Of a stretch of DNA of 64,000 nucleotides, positions 60,952-64,000 are shown piece by piece (positions within the stretch are counted from its first letter, which is position 1; every line of letters begins with the position of its first letter). Source of the DNA: Siphonodentalium dalli (taxonomy: Eukaryota; Mollusca; Scaphopoda; Gadilida; Siphonodentaliidae); the NCBI GenBank assembly GCA_032622095.1, contig CP136068.1:3697314-3761313 (forward strand), written 5' to 3'. Both the position numbers and the translations under genes were made by a program. Below the pieces are notes generated by a model. The model was not told where the DNA came from, did not search any database, and saw only the letters and a program-made list of their open reading frames with translations.

Positions 60952-61125
60952 ATGGCGTCAAATTCGAAGAAATCAGATATATGGACTCACTTCACGTTGG
61001 ATGCCAAAACTAAAAAGGCAACCTGCAAGCTCAATTCAGATCATGTTCTTAGTTATTGTGGCGCTGCGACCAACTTGTGGAACCATGCATGGGACATTGA
61101 CTACTTGAACTTCATAAACAGATAA
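60952..61125 (+). pseudogene. BED-type zinc finger fragment of a transposase
   Basis: The 57-residue frame starts at ATGGCGTC and reads SDIWTHFTLDAKTKKATCKL, then SYCGAATNLWNHAW. It matches the BED layout: the aromatic W near the start, the C-x2-C position (here C-K-L-N, second cysteine lost), and TNLWNH (first histidine kept, second lost). BED fingers bind DNA at the N terminus of hAT and related transposases. The rest of the transposase is absent, and the metal site is damaged, so this is a relic. Confidence 0.7.
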
Positions 61126-61207
61126 ACTCTTGCTATTAAGCCAAAATACTTGTCCCCCTACTTGTTTAGCGTATAGCGTGTGCATGGATAAATATGCTAT
61201 TTCATTA

Positions 61208-61686
61208 AAGGTACTCAATCCGTAAAGAGGGTCCCCATCTCAACAGATTCCAACAACAACAACCGATCAGAGGGTCCTATATTACTATTTCTTTGGCTTT
61301 GGGGGTAAAAAATATTTGATTCGAGTCGAGGAACCATCAAACAAAGCTCAGAGTTATTAGATATTGATTTTTGAAATTTGTTAATTGCTCGAGATGAGTA
61401 CTAATAACTGCCGTCAATTTGGTAACCTGCTCGAGATTTTACGCCAAAACTCTATTCAAACAGACAAGGATGGATAACTCTATAATCAAGTGGTAATAAT
61501 AACGAAATTTTGACTGTCTTCTGGGCCAGAAAGAATTCCCGATAATGAAAAATAATAGATTTCTAAAATCGATATCTAACAAATCTGAGCTTTGATGGGT
61601 GACTTCCTCGACTCGAATCAAATATTTTTGACCCCCGAAGCCATTGAAATAGTAATTGAGAGGAGTTTTATCGGATTGAGTACCTT
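61208..61686. mobile_element. TA-flanked MITE, family A, copy 3 (nested)
   Basis: It has both ends (AAGGTACTCAATCCG and GGATTGAGTACCTT) and TA on both sides (61206-61207 and 61687-61688). A 40-50 bp stretch rich in AACAAC interrupts the left end just after TCAATCCG. It is younger than the hAT-like remnant it sits in. Confidence 0.88.
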
Positions 61687-61887
61687 TAAATAATAAATTG
61701 GTTCCAAAATGTGTTATCTATATAATTTTATAATTTATCTAAATATTCGAATACTATTCGAATATTCGCTCGTTATTCGAACCGAATATTCGAATACCGA
61801 AATCCGTCGAATACCGAACACTAGGTGAAATGCAAACCAGCACTCCTATTCAGTCATCACTTTTATTTGGCACCAGAGAGTGTTTTA

Positions 61888-62285
61888 TATTATACCTACC
61901 TATGTTCTTGAGTGTTGGTTAAGGTCATAATCTATGTTAGAACACATTTATTAGTGAAAACAACTTAAAACAATGTCCATAATATGGGTTGAAAACATTT
62001 GCACAAACAATTTTTTTCAGGCCTCTGAGATGCACCCACCCCGCCCGGTATAGGTATGTTTTTGGAAGATCTCCCCTGTATTACTTATATATTATACCTA
62101 CCCTGTTCCTAAGTGTCTGTAAAGTCCATAACCTGCCTTAGAACACAATTATTAATGAATATATTTGAAAACAACTTAAAACCAGGGCAAAAATGTGAAT
62201 AGAAAAAAAATTGCACAAACTCATTTATTCGGGCCTCTTCGGTCCCACCCACCCCGGCCCTGTATGATAAAACTTTTGTGCGACC
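61888..62285. repeat. About 197-bp tandem duplication
   Basis: TATATTATACCTACC, TTAGAACACA, AAAACAACTTAAAAC, TTGCACAAAC and CACCCACCCCG occur in the same order in both copies (from 61890 and from 62088). Divergence is moderate. Confidence 0.8.
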
Positions 62286-62401
62286 CCCTCTGCTGTCACA
62301 CAAACAAACTTGCAGGTTGGGACAATTTACTCAAGAAAACTAATCGTCGGACACAAATCCAACGATTTTGGCTTTAAAAAAAACTCTTGCAATGAAATGG
62401 A

Positions 62402-63563
62402 CAGGGGCGTAGCAAGCAAATTTTATTGGGGGGGGGGTATAACCAATCATCGCGAAGCGATGAGCTGACGCTGAAGGTGTGGGGAGCACGAGAGGGGGTC
62501 GCCCCCTCTTGATGGGGGGGGGGGGTCCGGGAAAATTTTCTGACATTGGAAGCTTAAGGTGGCTCTCTGGTGGCTTCTGACATTGTTTTCCCACCCACTA
62601 CATTATCATAGATTAGATCAACATTCTCTTATCATTTATCAATTGTAATTTCATAAAATGGTAGGCCGATTGAAAGTGTAATGAACAAATAGGTATATGG
62701 GAATTCATGTTGTGTTAGTATCTAGTCATTAATGATGTGAAATTACTCCCATAACTGGGATCAGATATTCAGAAAGTAAATATGTCACAAACAACCATGA
62801 GAAAGTAGACTACATGGATACACACATCACCATTGGTATGTATCGTGTGGGTATGAATAGTGTGGGTATGTATCGTGGGTATGTATCCTGGGTATGTATC
62901 CTGGGTATGTATAGTGGGTATGTATCCTATATGTATAGTGGGGGTATGTATAGCGTGGTTATGTATAGTTGTGGTATGTATTGTGTGAGTATGTATATTG
63001 TTGGTATGTATAGTGTGGGTAGGTATAGTGTGGGTATGTATAATGTGGGTATGTATAGCGTGGGTATGTATAGTGGTGGTATATATTGTTTTCGCGGTAT
63101 ATATTGTGTGGGTATGTATTGTGTGGGTATGTATAGAGTTGGTATGTATAGTGTGGGTATGTATAATGCGGGTATGTATAATGTGGGTATGTATAATGTG
63201 GGTATGTATAATGTGGGTATGTATAGTGGTGATATATATTGTGTGGTTATGTATCGTGTGGGTATGTATAGTGTGGCTATGTATAGCGTGGGTATATATT
63301 GTGTGGGTATGTATCATGTGGCTATATATAGTGTGGGTATGTATAATGTGGGTATGCATAGTGTGGATATATATAGTGTTGGTATGTTTTGTATGGGTAT
63401 GTATAGTATGGGTATGTATGGTGTGGGTATGTATCGTGGGGGTGTGCATTACCGCGATCGTCGGCGATACTTCATTAGTTTGCCAAATATTTTTACTAAC
63501 CTTTGGAAAATATTGGGGGGGGGGGGTAAATACCTCCCTTGCCCCCCGGTTCCTACGCCCCTG
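62402..63563. mobile_element. 1162-bp hAT-type element, 8-bp duplication
   Basis: It starts CAGGGGCGTAGCAAGC and ends CCTACGCCCCTG. GAAATGGA (62394-62401 and 63564-63571) is an exact 8-bp target duplication, the hallmark of hAT elements. G runs lie inside both ends (about 62430, 62515 and 63517). The middle is a 15-bp minisatellite. No transposase is present. Confidence 0.88.
62830..63450. repeat. 15-bp minisatellite, about 40 units
   Basis: TATAGTGTGGGTATG and variants (TATCGTGTGG, TATAATGTGG) repeat through the middle of the hAT-type element. Frames of 197 to 293 residues on both strands come from the 15-bp period and have no coding value. Confidence 0.95.
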
Positions 63564-63571
63564 GAAATGGA

Positions 63572-63774
63572 TTCGGTCACACGAATGGTAGATAAAAATC
63601 GTCTGCAATTCGAATTGTGTCACTACACGATCAACATCAGGTTGATCCATTTCAATTCTCAGCCATTATATTTTTAATTTATGGAATCTGAATAGGCCTA
63701 CACGTGGATAGACACCATGTGACCAATAAACTCCACCCATTGCACCATGGACTACACCATTTGAATTATAGGGA
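63572..63774. other. Unassigned DNA
   Basis: No feature recognised. Confidence 0.35.
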
Positions 63775-64000
63775 GTTTATGTAATATACGCAATAAGCTC
63801 TTATTGAGCGCAATAAGAATATTCGTTATTAATAAAAGATTCTTATTGCGCTTAAGCGCAATAAGGAATCTCTTATTAAGTGCAATAAGGAATATTCTTA
63901 TTGCGTTTAAGCGCAATAAGAAATTTCCTTATTGCGCTTAAGCGCAATTAGATTTTTCCTTATTGCGCTTAAGCTCAATTATTTATTAAATGTCAATTTG
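63775..64000. mobile_element. GCGCAATAAG palindrome family, copy 2
   Basis: CTTATTGCGCTTAAGCGCAA and shortened forms recur five or six times up to the window's end, which reads ATTTATTAAATGTCAATTTG, the reverse complement of the start of the copy at 54390. The element probably continues beyond the window. Confidence 0.8.

Larger units (their letters stand above)
60605..61823. mobile_element. hAT-like remnant with TAGTGTTCGG ends
   Basis: It starts TAGTGTTCGGTCCGAATATT and ends CGAATACCGAACACTA. Both ends are rich in the palindrome TTCGAATATTCGAA. TAGTGTTCGG-type ends and an N-terminal BED finger are usual in hAT transposons. An 8-bp target duplication was not found. A family A MITE (61208-61686) is inserted in it, so the original was only about 740 bp and already deleted. 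Confidence 0.6.

Noticed and set aside
62769-63677. Frames of 293, 287 and 197 residues on both strands
   Set aside because: They overlap one another and consist of a 15-bp minisatellite inside a transposon. Their peptides (IHTHT, YSVGM) are pure repeat products.

Overview
This window looks like eukaryotic, animal, intergenic or heterochromatin-like DNA. It is AT-rich, has no operon-like gene packing, and I could not recognise one intact host gene in it. What can be read is old mobile DNA and tandem repeats: two decayed LINEs, several families of short inverted-repeat DNA transposons, an hAT-type remnant with a BED finger, one decayed multi-exon-length pseudogene of an unnamed invertebrate family, a 21-bp satellite, and about a dozen minisatellites. 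The LINE types, the pseudogene family and the dispersed repeats rich in GTCCGTCC and GGTCACTGGGTCAAAT resemble, from memory only, what is common in marine lophotrochozoans such as molluscs. That placement is an inference with low confidence.

Layout. 1-8.6 kb: unassigned DNA, two copies of a TA-flanked MITE, a foldback element, a 62-bp and a 17-bp repeat, and a 57-nt hairpin. 8.85-11.13 kb: pseudogene on the minus strand. 11.7-17.0 kb: a small outpost and then the main block of a 21-bp satellite. 17.6-18.35 kb: an array of about 115 bp inverted about its middle. 18.4-22.6 kb: the longest stretch without repeats, with an interstitial telomere-like run and one weak exon candidate. 22.7-26.9 kb: 45-bp and 38-bp minisatellites, a Jockey/I-like LINE pseudogene on the minus strand, and a 38-bp array with a CACGTG box in almost every unit. 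29-36 kb: a nested stack, in which a dispersed element (family B) carries a 594-bp MITE and a 5.47-kb element with 1.4-kb inverted arms. 37.8-39.8 kb: a 2.05-kb element with GGG...CCC ends and a TAA duplication. 41-44.4 kb: a 57-bp minisatellite, palindromic ATGGTA repeats and a 68-bp duplication. 45.25-45.82 kb: a GC-rich, multiply palindromic MITE with a 6-bp target duplication. 47.4-47.95 kb: a MITE with a 9-bp target duplication. 48.6-49.3 kb: a full copy of family B. 49.8-54.4 kb: dispersed repeats and a CR1/L2-like LINE fragment that carries a 2A-like motif. 55.5-58.9 kb: a foldback element filled with a head-to-head minisatellite. 59.84-60.0 kb: a near-perfect 168-bp hairpin. 60.6-64 kb: two hAT-type elements, one holding a nested MITE and one carrying a 15-bp minisatellite with an exact 8-bp target duplication, and then short GCGCAATAAG palindromes.

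The parts do not work together as a pathway. Their interest is in element structure: internal palindromes, minisatellites carried inside transposons, nested insertions that give relative ages, and the 2A-like motif. Most long open frames here are by-products of tandem repeats and were left out. No database search was possible, so family names rest on motifs read by eye.
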